Origin: Izhakiella capsodis | GTDB lineage: Bacteria; Pseudomonadota; Gammaproteobacteria; Enterobacterales; Enterobacteriaceae | Assembly: GCF_900115045.1 (NCBI RefSeq) | Contig: NZ_FOVC01000004.1 | Coordinates: 124,001-188,000, forward strand | Length of the DNA stretch: 64,000 nucleotides | Direction: 5' to 3' | The notes under the pieces: generated by a model | The model's database searches: none | Told to the model about the DNA's origin: nothing | What the model saw: the letters and a program-made list of their open reading frames with translations, nothing else | Translations under genes and position numbers: made by a program | In this document: piece after piece, positions 25,077-33,863 of the stretch | Layout of the letters: every line of letters begins with the position of its first letter | How positions within the stretch are numbered: position 1 is the first letter of the stretch

Positions 25077-27437
25077 ATGACTAACACTAACTTTTCTCAA
25101 ACGGCGGCGTTTATCTGGTCGGTGGCTGATTTGCTGCGCGGTGATTTTAAACAGTCTCAGTACGGACGGGTGATACTGCCGTTTACGCTGCTGCGTCGTC
25201 TTGAGTGTGTATTAGCCGAAACCAAAGACGCTGTCGTGGTAAAAGCAGACGCGCTGAAAAAAAGCCCACTGCCGGAGGACGCTAAAGAGAAGTTCCTGCT
25301 GCGCGCCAGCGGCCTGACCTTCTTCAATGCTTCGCCGATGGACCTCGGTAAAATGGGGCAGAACGACATCAAAGCCAACCTGGAAAACTACGTACAGGCA
25401 TTCTCCCCGGATGCGCGTGAAATATTTGAACACTTCAAATTCAGTGAGTTTGTTGGCCTGCTGGAAGATGCCAATCTGTTGTTCAAAGTGGTGAAGAAAT
25501 TCGCCACCACCGATCTTAGCCCGAAAGCGATCTCCAACCACGACATGGGCCTGGTGTTTGAAGAGCTTATCCGTCGTTTCGCGGAGAGCTCCAATGAGAC
25601 CGCCGGCGAGCACTTTACCCCGCGCGATATCGTGCGTCTGACCACCTCGCTGGTGTTTATGGAAGATGATGACGCGCTGTCGCAGGACGGTATTATCCGC
25701 ACCATTTACGATCCGACAGCCGGGACCGGTGGCTTCCTCTCTTCGGGTATGGAGTATGTGCACGAGCTGAACCCTAACGCGGTCATACGCGCCTTTGGCC
25801 AGGAACTGAACCCGGAGTCCTACGCTATCTGTAAAGCCGATATGCTGATCAAAGGTCAGGACGTCAGCCGTATTAAGCTGGGTAACACGCTCTCTAACGA
25901 TCAGCTGCCGGGAGATCGGTTCGACTATATGCTTTCTAACCCCCCGTTTGGCGTGGACTGGAAGAAGATTGAGGGCGAGATTAACGACGAATATATGCAG
26001 AAAGGCTTTAACGGCCGTTTTGGCCCGGGTCTGCCGCGTGTTTCCGACGGATCGCTGCTGTTCCTGATGCACCTGCTCAGCAAACTGCGCGACAACCACA
26101 ATGTGGCTGGTCGCGTGAGCAACGGCGGGCGTATCGGGATTATCCTGAACGGCTCGCCGCTGTTTACCGGCGGGGCGGGCAGCGGTGAGAGCGAAATCCG
26201 TCGCTATATTCTGGAAGCCGACTTGCTGGAAGGTATTATCGCCCTGCCAACCGATATGTTTTACAACACCGGCATTGCCACCTACGTCTGGATCCTCTCC
26301 AATAAGAAAGCGCCCGAGCGTAAGGGCAAAGTGCAGCTGATTGATGGCACCCACCTGTGCGGCAAGATGCGTAAATCGCTGGGTTCCAAGCGCAACCTGA
26401 TGGGCGAGGATGATATCAAACTGATCACCCAGACCTTCGGTGAGTTTGAAGTGGTGGATGCCACAACCCTGGAAGAGCTGGGTCTGGAAAAAGCCGCCGG
26501 GCAAAAATCCAGCCGTGGCCGTCAGGCTGCCACCGCGAAAACCGACGCGCCGAAAACTTTCGCCAGCAAAATCTTCAACAGCACCGAGTTTGGCTATCGC
26601 CGCCTGACCATTGAACGCCCGCTGCGGTTATCCGCGCAGGTAACGGATGAAGCGATTGCAACGCTGCGCTTTGCGCCGAAGCCGTTTAATGCGGCGATGG
26701 AACGCCTGTATGAAGCGTTCGCATCTCAGTGGCAGAAGGAGACCTATGGTGATTTATCTGAACGGGAAGCCGACGCGCGCGTCATCCTCAAAGCCGAATT
26801 TGCCGAGCTGAAAGAGAAGCAGATTAAAGATCTGCTCGACAGCAAACTGTGGCTGGCACAGCGCGCCTTGATGGAAAAAGCACAACGGATTCAGACGGCG
26901 CTGGCTACCCAGGCGGGGGGGAAAACGCGGGTGAGCAACGACTTCAACCAGTTCCAGCTAACCCTGAAAGCCGCCATCAAAACCGCGGGCGTGAAGCTGG
27001 ACGCGAAAGAGAACAAGCAGTTTATCGACGCCATCACCCGCCGAAACCCGGATGCCGAGCCGGTGGTGAAAAAAGGGCTGAAAGAGGCCGCTCAGCCACT
27101 GTACGGTGCCTTCGAGTACCGCGGCAACGTGGTGGAATTTGAGCCGGACGGCGAGCTGCGCGACTACGAAAATGTGCCGCTGAACCCGGCAGTGTCCACC
27201 TGCGATCTGATCGAAAACTATTTCAAAGCGGAAGTGCTGCCGCACGTCGCCGATGCCTGGATTAATGCTGATAAGCGCGACGCGAAAGATAACGAGGTGG
27301 GGATTGTCGGTTACGAGATCCCGTTCAACCGCCATTTCTATGTTTATCAGCCGCCGCGCCCGCTGGAAGAGATTGATGCCGATCTGGATGCGGTCAGCGC
27401 CGAGATTATGAAGTTGCTGCAGGAGGTCCATTCCTGA
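25077..27437 (+). CDS. hsdM: Type I restriction-modification DNA methyltransferase subunit (system 1)
   Basis: A 786-residue HsdM. It has an N-terminal helical HsdM domain (FIWSVADLLRGDFKQ), the AdoMet-binding motif DPTAGTGGF and the N6-adenine methyltransferase motif IV NPPF (LSNPPFGVDW). A long C-terminal extension rich in charged helices (residues about 500-786) makes it larger than the classic ~520-residue HsdM. The start is set at MTNTNFSQ with GAGGG just upstream, not the in-frame ATG at 25050. It is followed by hsdS with a one-base overlap. It methylates adenines in the target chosen by the HsdS subunit. Confidence 0.93.
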   Translation: MTNTNFSQTAAFIWSVADLLRGDFKQSQYGRVILPFTLLRRLECVLAETKDAVVVKADALKKSPLPEDAKEKFLLRASGLTFFNASPMDLGKMGQNDIKANLENYVQAFSPDAREIFEHFKFSEFVGLLEDANLLFKVVKKFATTDLSPKAISNHDMGLVFEELIRRFAESSNETAGEHFTPRDIVRLTTSLVFMEDDDALSQDGIIRTIYDPTAGTGGFLSSGMEYVHELNPNAVIRAFGQELNPESYAICKADMLIKGQDVSRIKLGNTLSNDQLPGDRFDYMLSNPPFGVDWKKIEGEINDEYMQKGFNGRFGPGLPRVSDGSLLFLMHLLSKLRDNHNVAGRVSNGGRIGIILNGSPLFTGGAGSGESEIRRYILEADLLEGIIALPTDMFYNTGIATYVWILSNKKAPERKGKVQLIDGTHLCGKMRKSLGSKRNLMGEDDIKLITQTFGEFEVVDATTLEELGLEKAAGQKSSRGRQAATAKTDAPKTFASKIFNSTEFGYRRLTIERPLRLSAQVTDEAIATLRFAPKPFNAAMERLYEAFASQWQKETYGDLSEREADARVILKAEFAELKEKQIKDLLDSKLWLAQRALMEKAQRIQTALATQAGGKTRVSNDFNQFQLTLKAAIKTAGVKLDAKENKQFIDAITRRNPDAEPVVKKGLKEAAQPLYGAFEYRGNVVEFEPDGELRDYENVPLNPAVSTCDLIENYFKAEVLPHVADAWINADKRDAKDNEVGIVGYEIPFNRHFYVYQPPRPLEEIDADLDAVSAEIMKLLQEVHS

Positions 27438-28768
27438 TGGCAAAGTATAAGCCGTATCCGGCGTATCAGGCGTCTGGGGTGGAGTGGCTGGGGGATATTC
27501 CTGAGGATTGGTCTGTCACTAAATTAAAGTACATTGCAGATTTGCAAACCGCAAAATTTACTAATTCAGATTACTTATTTGTTGGATTAGAAAATATATC
27601 GAGTGGTGATGGAAGGTATATATTAAAAGAAGAAAATATAGCAGATGGTACAACGGTGTCGTTTAAAAAGAATGATGTTCTTTTCGGGAAGTTGCGGCCT
27701 TACCTTGCCAAATCTTGGCTAGCTAGTTTCTCCGGGGTATGCTCATCTGAGTTTCTGGTGCTTCGTACAGCCAAATTACATCCAAAATATCTTAATTATT
27801 ATTCATTAACAAATGAATTTATTGAGCAGGTTAATTCCTCAACTTATGGCTCCAAAATGCCAAGAGCAAGTTGGGAGTTTATTGGCCTGTTACCTATACC
27901 AATCTGTTCTTATTCTTTATCAGAAAAGGTGGCTTGGTTCCTCGATCACGAAACCGCAAAAATCGACTGTCTGATCGCGAAGCAACAACAACTGATTGAA
28001 CTGTTAAAAGAAAAACGTCAGGCAGTGATTAGCCATGCCGTCACCAAAGGGCTAAACCCTGATGTGCCGATGAAAGATTCGGGTGTTGAGTGTTTGGAGG
28101 GCATACCAGATCATTGGTTATGCACGAAAATAAAATACATAGCATTACTAACACCTAAAAAATCATCAGTTAACTTTAAAAATAACGATGAATGTACCTT
28201 CATCCCGATGGAAAAACTGAAAAGAAACTCTCTTGTAACAGATGAAAGAAAGCTGATTCGGGATGTTATAAGTGGCTATACTTACTTTGAAGATGATGAT
28301 CTTCTGTTAGCTAAGGTTACGCCATGCTTTGAAAATAAAAACATTGCTGTAGCTAGAGGGCTAGTTAATAGTATTGGATTCGGCTCTACGGAAATATATG
28401 TTTTGAGGCCAACTGAAAAAATTTGTGCACATTACTTATTATATCGCCTTCAAGAGGATAATTTTATCCGTGCCGCAACAGGAGCAATGACAGGTGCTGG
28501 CGGACTAAAACGTGTACCTTCAGATTTTCTGCTTAACTATCCAATTGCTATTCCTCCAAAACCAGAAATGGATGCAATTATTACTTATATCAATGAACAA
28601 GAATTCCGTTATGACTTGATGGAGAAGCATGCGACGCAGGCTGTTCAACTCCTCCAGGAACGCCGCACCGCCCTGATCTCCGCCGCCGTTACCGGAAAAA
28701 TCGACGTCCGCGATTGGGTTGCCCCGGACACCGAGGATATCGAGGCGCCACAGGAGGCCAGCGCATGA
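27437..28768 (+). CDS. hsdS: Type I restriction-modification specificity subunit (system 1)
   Basis: A 443-residue HsdS with two target-recognition domains, each introduced by the conserved proximal motif (SGVEWLGDIPEDWSVTKLKY near residue 13 and SGVECLEGIPDHWLCTKIKY near 214) and followed by conserved helices (LIELLKEKRQAVISHAVTKG and QLLQERRTALISAAVTGKID). The two variable TRD segments are much more AT-rich than hsdM and hsdR around them, as expected for exchanged domains. It overlaps hsdM by one base and hsdR by four. It sets the DNA sequence recognised; that sequence cannot be read from the protein here. Confidence 0.92.
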   Translation: MAKYKPYPAYQASGVEWLGDIPEDWSVTKLKYIADLQTAKFTNSDYLFVGLENISSGDGRYILKEENIADGTTVSFKKNDVLFGKLRPYLAKSWLASFSGVCSSEFLVLRTAKLHPKYLNYYSLTNEFIEQVNSSTYGSKMPRASWEFIGLLPIPICSYSLSEKVAWFLDHETAKIDCLIAKQQQLIELLKEKRQAVISHAVTKGLNPDVPMKDSGVECLEGIPDHWLCTKIKYIALLTPKKSSVNFKNNDECTFIPMEKLKRNSLVTDERKLIRDVISGYTYFEDDDLLLAKVTPCFENKNIAVARGLVNSIGFGSTEIYVLRPTEKICAHYLLYRLQEDNFIRAATGAMTGAGGLKRVPSDFLLNYPIAIPPKPEMDAIITYINEQEFRYDLMEKHATQAVQLLQERRTALISAAVTGKIDVRDWVAPDTEDIEAPQEASA

Positions 28769-31700
28769 GCATTGACAGCACCCAAGAGCGGATTTTCCAG
28801 GATGACATGATCGCCCAGATGCTCGACCGAGGCTGGGTTCGCGGCAGAACGAGCGACTACGATCGCCAACGCGCGCTCTACGCGCAGGATGCGCTGACCT
28901 TTGTGCAGACCACCCAGCCGCAGCAGTGGGAGAAGTTTGCCAACATTTACCCTACCGATACCGAACGTCATTTCCTCGATGCGCTGGTGGCCCAGCTAAA
29001 AAAAGCGGATATCAACGCCACCGACAGGCTTTCGCGCACCTACGGCACGCTTGGCGTGCTGCGTCACGGAATCAAGAGCCACAATGCGCGGTTTTCGCTG
29101 TGCCAGTTTAAGCCAGAACATAATCTCAATCCGGACATTCTGACGCGCTACAAACAGAATATCTGCCGCATCGTGCCGGAGCTGGTTTACAGCCCCCATG
29201 CGTCGAACGCCGCATTCGAAGAGACCGGCGTTCAGGCGAAGAAGTGGCGTATCGACCTGGTGTTGTTCGTCAATGGCCTGCCGGTAGCGACGCTGGAACT
29301 GAAGTCTGAATTTAAGCAGTCGGTGCAAAACGCCATCACACAATATAAGAGAACGCGTTTGCCAAAGGACCCTGGCACCAATAAGCCTGAGCCGCTGCTG
29401 ACCTTTAAACACGGCGCACTGGTGCACTTTGCCGTCAGTCAGTATGACGTGTTTATGGCGACCAAACTGGATGGCGATAACACCGTCTTCCTGCCGTTTA
29501 ACAAGGGAACCCATGACGGCGGCGCGGGCAATGACATCCCGGAAAATGCCAATGACTATGCCACCAGCTACCTGTGGAATGAGGTGTTGCTGCCGGACAA
29601 TCTGCTGAAAATTCTCGCCAGCTTCGTGCATCTGCAAATCGTCGAAAAAGAAAATGCCATTGGCCTGAAGTACAAAAGCGAGAGCCTGATTTTCCCGCGC
29701 TATCACCAGTGGGACGTGGTGAACAAACTGATCGCTGCGGTGACAGTAGAAGGGACGGGCAATAAATACCTGATCCAGCACAGCGCGGGATCGGGCAAAT
29801 CGAACTCTATCGCCTGGAGCGCCCATCAGCTTTCCCGTCTGTACGATGAGAACGGCGAGAAGCAGTTCCACTCGGTGATTGTGGTGACAGACCGCACCGT
29901 GCTCGACGAGCAACTGCAGGACACCATCTATCAGTTTGAACATCAGGATGGCGTGGTCGGGCGAATCAACAACAAAGAGGGCGACGGTTCAAAATCAGAG
30001 AAGCTGGCCTTCGCGCTGGAAAACTCACAGCCAATCATCATCGTCACCCTGCAGACCTTTCCGTTTGTCCTGAAGGCGATTGAAAACAGCGTCAGCCTTA
30101 AGCAGCGTAAATATGCGGTGATTGCCGATGAGGCACACTCCTCGCAGAGCGGCTCCTCGGCGCGACAACTGAAAGAGGTGCTGATGAACGAAGAGAAAGA
30201 TGGCGCGGTCAGGATGTCTTCAGACGAGTCTGTGGGTGCCATCGTTGCCACGCGTGTGGGCAGCGATAACCTCAACTTTTACGCGTTCACCGCCACACCG
30301 AAAGCCAAAACGCTGGAGCAGTTTGGCCGTCGCCCTAATCCGCATGAACCGGCGTCAAAAAACAACAAACCGCAAGCGTTCCACGTCTACTCCATGCGTC
30401 AGGCCATCGAAGAGGGCTTCATTCTTGATGTGCTGAAGAACTACATCAACTACAAGGTCGCCTATAAGCTGCTGCAAAAGCTGAACGATCCTGACCGGGA
30501 GGTGGACAGTAAAAAAGCCAGGATCAAGCTGAACCAGTGGGTCTCGCTGCACGATCATAACGTGTCGCAGAAAGTGAAGGTGATTGTCGAGCACTTCCGC
30601 CAGCATGTGATGCACTTACTGGCCGGCCAGGCAAAAGCGATGGTGGTAACAAGTTCGCGTAAAGCGGCGGTGCGCTATAAGCTGGCGTTCGATAAATATA
30701 TCGCTGAGCAACAGTACGATAAGATCAGCGCGATGGTGGCGTTCTCCGGGGAGGTGGAATTCCATGAAGATGACCCTAACAGCCTTGCGCTGCTTAACCA
30801 GAAGTTCACCGAAATCACGATGAATCCAGGCCTGAAAGGCCGGGATATGCGTAACGCGTTTGATACCAACGACTACCAGGTGATGCTGGTCGCCAACAAA
30901 TTCCAGACCGGTTTTGACCAGCCCAAGCTGTGTGCCATGTATGTGGATAAAAAGCTGGGCGGCGTGGAGTGCGTACAAACCCTGTCGCGCCTGAACCGTA
31001 TCTATCCCGGAAAGGCGCTGTCCGGTACCTTTGTGCTGGATTTCTACAACGAGCCGGCCGAGATTTTGGCTGCTTTTCAGCCGTACTACCAGACGGCGGA
31101 ACTCACTGATGTCAGCGATCCACAACGCGTCTTTGAGCTTTATGAAAAGCTACGCACCAGCGGCATTTTCCTGTGGAACGAAGTGGAGCAGTTTTGCGAG
31201 GCATTCTTCAGCAGAAACAAATCCAACGCGGCCATCAGCAATATCTGCAAACCTGCGGTAGCGCGCTGGAGACATCGCTACACCTCAGCAATCGAGGCCT
31301 ATGTGCTGGCCAGAGAGATGCTGGAACGCACCAGGAAGACCGGCGATATTGTGCTGATCACCAATGCAGAGAACACCTTCAAAGAGTGCGAAAAAGAGAA
31401 AAGTAAGCTGGATATCTTCAAAAAAGATCTCGGCAGCTTTGTCCGCTTTTACGAGTTTATGTCGCAAATCGTCGATTACGATGACAAGAACCTGGAAAAG
31501 CTCAGTCTGTTTGCCCGCCATCTGCGTCCATTGCTGCATGAACAGCGTATCGAAGAGGATGAGATTGCATTAAGCAACGTCGAGATGAGCCATTATCGTC
31601 TGTCAAAGCTTCACGAACAGCACTTGAAGTTGCAGGAAAATGCGGCGGACGACAAAATCAAACCGGGTAATGATGTCGGTACGGCGAAGCCGAAGGACAA

Positions 31701-32013
31701 GAAAGAGGAGTTTCTGTCGACTATCCTGGCTCGCCTGAATGCGCTGTTCGTCACCGATAATCTGACCGATAAAGACATGATCAATTATGCCTTCGCGGTG
31801 CGCGACAAGCTGTCAGAAAACCAGGCGGTGATGACCCAGATTGCCAACAATACGCGCGAACAGGCGATGCTGGGCGATTTTCCCAAAGCCATTGATGATG
31901 CCGTGATGGACAGCAACGACGCCCAGCAGGCGATGATGGTGCAATACCTCTCTAATCCTGAGCTGGCGAAAGGTTTTGCCCGTGTGGTGTTTGATATGCT
32001 GAAAGGGGCTTGA
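28765..32013 (+). CDS. hsdR: Type I restriction endonuclease subunit (system 1)
   Basis: A 1082-residue HsdR. An N-terminal PD-(D/E)xK nuclease (RIDLVLFVNGLPVATLELKSE) is followed by an SF2 translocase with Walker A SAGSGKSNS and a DEAH box (IADEAHSSQSG), helicase motif III FTATPK, motif VI QTLSRLNRIYPG, and a helical C-terminal region for MTase binding. The start at MSIDSTQ overlaps hsdS (ATGA). It translocates DNA and cuts distant from unmodified sites when bound to HsdM/HsdS. All core motifs are intact, so the system looks functional. Confidence 0.93.
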   Translation: MSIDSTQERIFQDDMIAQMLDRGWVRGRTSDYDRQRALYAQDALTFVQTTQPQQWEKFANIYPTDTERHFLDALVAQLKKADINATDRLSRTYGTLGVLRHGIKSHNARFSLCQFKPEHNLNPDILTRYKQNICRIVPELVYSPHASNAAFEETGVQAKKWRIDLVLFVNGLPVATLELKSEFKQSVQNAITQYKRTRLPKDPGTNKPEPLLTFKHGALVHFAVSQYDVFMATKLDGDNTVFLPFNKGTHDGGAGNDIPENANDYATSYLWNEVLLPDNLLKILASFVHLQIVEKENAIGLKYKSESLIFPRYHQWDVVNKLIAAVTVEGTGNKYLIQHSAGSGKSNSIAWSAHQLSRLYDENGEKQFHSVIVVTDRTVLDEQLQDTIYQFEHQDGVVGRINNKEGDGSKSEKLAFALENSQPIIIVTLQTFPFVLKAIENSVSLKQRKYAVIADEAHSSQSGSSARQLKEVLMNEEKDGAVRMSSDESVGAIVATRVGSDNLNFYAFTATPKAKTLEQFGRRPNPHEPASKNNKPQAFHVYSMRQAIEEGFILDVLKNYINYKVAYKLLQKLNDPDREVDSKKARIKLNQWVSLHDHNVSQKVKVIVEHFRQHVMHLLAGQAKAMVVTSSRKAAVRYKLAFDKYIAEQQYDKISAMVAFSGEVEFHEDDPNSLALLNQKFTEITMNPGLKGRDMRNAFDTNDYQVMLVANKFQTGFDQPKLCAMYVDKKLGGVECVQTLSRLNRIYPGKALSGTFVLDFYNEPAEILAAFQPYYQTAELTDVSDPQRVFELYEKLRTSGIFLWNEVEQFCEAFFSRNKSNAAISNICKPAVARWRHRYTSAIEAYVLAREMLERTRKTGDIVLITNAENTFKECEKEKSKLDIFKKDLGSFVRFYEFMSQIVDYDDKNLEKLSLFARHLRPLLHEQRIEEDEIALSNVEMSHYRLSKLHEQHLKLQENAADDKIKPGNDVGTAKPKDKKEEFLSTILARLNALFVTDNLTDKDMINYAFAVRDKLSENQAVMTQIANNTREQAMLGDFPKAIDDAVMDSNDAQQAMMVQYLSNPELAKGFARVVFDMLKGA

Positions 32014-32424
32014 GGCTTCTTCACCAGGGCGTGGTGTAAGAAATGCTGAGTTCTCTGGAGACAGTTCCGGCGTTGAATGAATTGGGTTACCGCCTTGTGG
32101 CGGAAAAATTCGAGCCGGGTTATGCCTCCGGGCACTCGCCTGGCAGTGGAAAGTCTCTGTGTCAAACGTAGCCAGGACGGCGTGGTTAACCAGCGTCGAA
32201 TGGATTGCTTTCCCAGAATCAAACGAACTCGCTCCCTGTGCACAGACAACTGATGCGCCACCCCTTCAACATCAACCGCCCCTTCCCAGCGACGCATCCT
32301 ATAAATACAGGCGCATGCAACGCATTACGCTCCCTATGGCTAATCTGAGGTTCCACGCATCCTTGCACCATAGACCCGACTAAATCAATGAACTGTAGGC
32401 CATTGTGCGAAAGCCATGACCGCA
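32014..32424. other. Downstream of hsdR, degraded sequence
   Basis: No gene recognised. The minus strand reads toward the integrase stub at 32425-32508 and may contain further decayed integrase sequence, but I could not align it by eye. Confidence 0.35.
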
Positions 32425-32508
32425 AAACTCAGTCTTCGTAACGTAACGTCAACTTAAAGGCCTTCACTCCCGGCTTAGCCGAACGAACCTCACATCACTC
32501 AGCGTCAT
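32425..32508 (-). pseudogene. P4-type tyrosine integrase N-terminal stub, frameshifted (island A)
   Basis: Read on the minus strand from the ATG at 32508, the sequence gives MTLSDV and then, after a frame shift, VRSAKPGVKAFKLT. Together these match the N-terminal arm-binding domain typical of P4-family integrases (MxLSDVKxRxAKPxxKxxKLTD). It breaks off soon after. It lies about 200 bases from a degenerate leuX 3' end (32707), the same geometry as the second stub beside leuX (49293 versus 49495). It is the decayed integrase of the island to its left. Confidence 0.7.
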
Positions 32509-32611
32509 GATGAGCATTCTTTTAAGAGATCTGTGTGGATAGAAACATCATCGAACGGGGATACAGCTGCAGATGTCGCCGCATCTGTAAGTTGATGTAG
32601 ATTGAATCAGC

Positions 32612-32727
32612 TTGACTTAGGTTGAGTAACTAAATCGTGGAAAGCTCTGTGCGGCGCGATTTTCAGACCTAAAAATGACTTCAGTTGAGGTCCATTTACA
32701 TACTTATGGTGCATGGGCGGACTCACC
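32612..32727. repeat. Degenerate copy of the leuX 3' end and terminator (att-like direct repeat, inner)
   Basis: This segment aligns with 49399-49519. Shared words with conserved spacing include TTGACTT, an exact 14-mer AAATCGTGGAAAGC (32632 and 49418), a decayed version of the leuX terminator hairpin (GACTTC-AGTT-GAGGTC at 32677), TTTACAT, TGGTGC at the CCA end of the tRNA and CGGACTC of the T-arm. The distance from terminator stem to TGG is 30 bases in both. It is the attachment-site repeat formed when an element integrated at leuX, now partly decayed. Confidence 0.75.
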
Positions 32728-32815
32728 AAAAAATAAATCTAATTATTTTTAATATATTCAATAAAGTAAATATTATCTTGCCCCCCTTTTGACCCACTGA
32801 ATTTTTCCTATAACG

Positions 32816-33426
32816 CTATTTTTGGCGATCTTTACGACAGCTATTCAGAGGCTTATCTCCGGGGATTTCTCTGGCATAACGCCCCCGGTTATCGCACGTT
32901 ATCGTATCAATTGTAAACGGTGTAAGGAGTGACTGTAGCTCACGACAGTTTTCATCCGTTCCGGGTCCGAATGCATGGGCCAACACACTACCTGTTTCAG
33001 TATTGCAGTCATACCCGAGCCGGTGTGCTCGTTCTTTACTGCCAACAAAGGCCCATTGCTCATCAACTTCACAAAATAGTGCGATATCAGCATGCGCAAC
33101 GGGAGAGGAGGCCATTCGCTTTGGTGAGCGTTTTCAAAGTGCGAAGAACGGTATTCATACCGATTTTAAGGATTATTGCCGTATCACGGATACCCGCACC
33201 GTTGAATGCCAGCCCGGTAATTTGTTCTTTGACGCCAGGCTTACGCGCTTCACATGTGTAGACCCGATGAGAGTCACGGCAGCGAAAACGGTCACGTCCT
33301 TTGGGGTTTTGACCATGACGCCAGACCTGAGCAGATTGACAGCGGGGGCAGCGAACAGTAACGGTGGCGATGAGGAAATCGCAAAAATCTTATCCTGTGC
33401 CAATCCAACTAATTAGAGGCATCACC
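32816..33426 (-). mobile_element. IS1-family element, truncated and decayed
   Basis: Minus-strand InsA then InsB sequence. InsA runs from about 33400 (VRCPRCQSAQVWRHGQNPKG, RDSHRVYTC, KEQITGLAFNGAGIRDTA, GMNTVLRTLK) and an InsB-type frame follows (MASSPVAHADIALFCEVDEQWAFVGSK, LLTPFTIDTITCDN), ending early at 32816 and so missing the catalytic C-terminal portion. Family Trp residues are changed (HRLGYD). The outer end looks like the IS1 terminus (GGTGATGCC, reading inward from 33426). No second terminal repeat or target duplication was found. It is not functional. Confidence 0.75.
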
Positions 33427-33686
33427 ATCACTTGAAAGAGACGCACATCAGTGCCGAGCCCTTGGGTTGACCACCGGTTTTTCCCGCCCGGACATCTGCG
33501 AGGTGCATGTGCTAATAACATCAATGGGTTGACACAATGTGTAACAGAACAGATCCCTGCCGTAGTAAATGATTTGCTGCATCTGTTCTTTTTTCCTGAC
33601 CGTGAAGGTGCGTCGCGATTATTGCCTTTTTAGCGGACACCCTGGCACAGGGTACAGTATCTTTCCCAATCGGGTTTATTTAACAC
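33427..33686. other. Intergenic, nothing recognised
   Basis: Sequence between the IS1-family end and the beta-glucoside operon promoter. A 60-codon plus-strand frame ending near 33633 resembles nothing known. Confidence 0.3.
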
Positions 33687-33728
33687 TGTGAACTTTGTCA
33701 CTTTTTTCTCACGCTGCCCCGGCTATAA
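33687..33728 (+). promoter_or_regulatory. Putative CRP site and promoter of the beta-glucoside operon
   Basis: A near-consensus CRP half-site pair, TGTGA-6 bases-TCACT, lies at 33687-33702. A -10-like TATAAC is at 33723-33728, which places the CRP centre near -41, the class II position. Transcription would begin about ten bases before the antiterminator target. Catabolite control of a beta-glucoside operon is expected from the family; the exact site is an inference. Confidence 0.6.
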
Positions 33729-33745
33729 CTTCACTCCTGATAAAC

Positions 33746-33816
33746 GGACGTTATCGCGAAAGCGAGCGAAACCTGTTCAGAGTCCACCCTGGTGGCCTCT
33801 GAACAGGTTTTTTTTT
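33746..33816 (+). promoter_or_regulatory. BglG-type RAT antiterminator site overlapping terminator 1
   Basis: A ribonucleic antiterminator element (33746-33774) of the GGA-x-GTTA ... GC-xx-GC-AAACCT pattern overlaps the left arm of a 14-bp perfect terminator stem (33769-33782 with 33797-33810) followed by nine T residues. When the BglG-like protein binds the RAT hairpin, the terminator cannot form and the PTS gene is transcribed. Confidence 0.85.
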
Positions 33817-33863
33817 GCACAAAATCTTGCTCTGACACTGTCGTTACTCTTACAGGTGAATAA

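Noticed and set aside
25212..26504. A 430-codon open frame on the minus strand inside hsdM
   Set aside because: It lies wholly antisense to a well-supported methyltransferase gene, has no family resemblance, and arises from codon bias on the coding strand.
28996..29943. A 315-codon minus-strand frame inside hsdR of system 1
   Set aside because: Antisense shadow of hsdR; the translation is low-complexity-like and matches no family.
31785..32297. A 170-codon minus-strand frame across the 3' end of hsdR
   Set aside because: Half overlaps hsdR antisense and the rest is unrecognised; not supported as a gene.
32014..33863. A prophage remnant
   Set aside because: Only integrase and IS pieces are recognisable; no phage structural or lysis gene is present.
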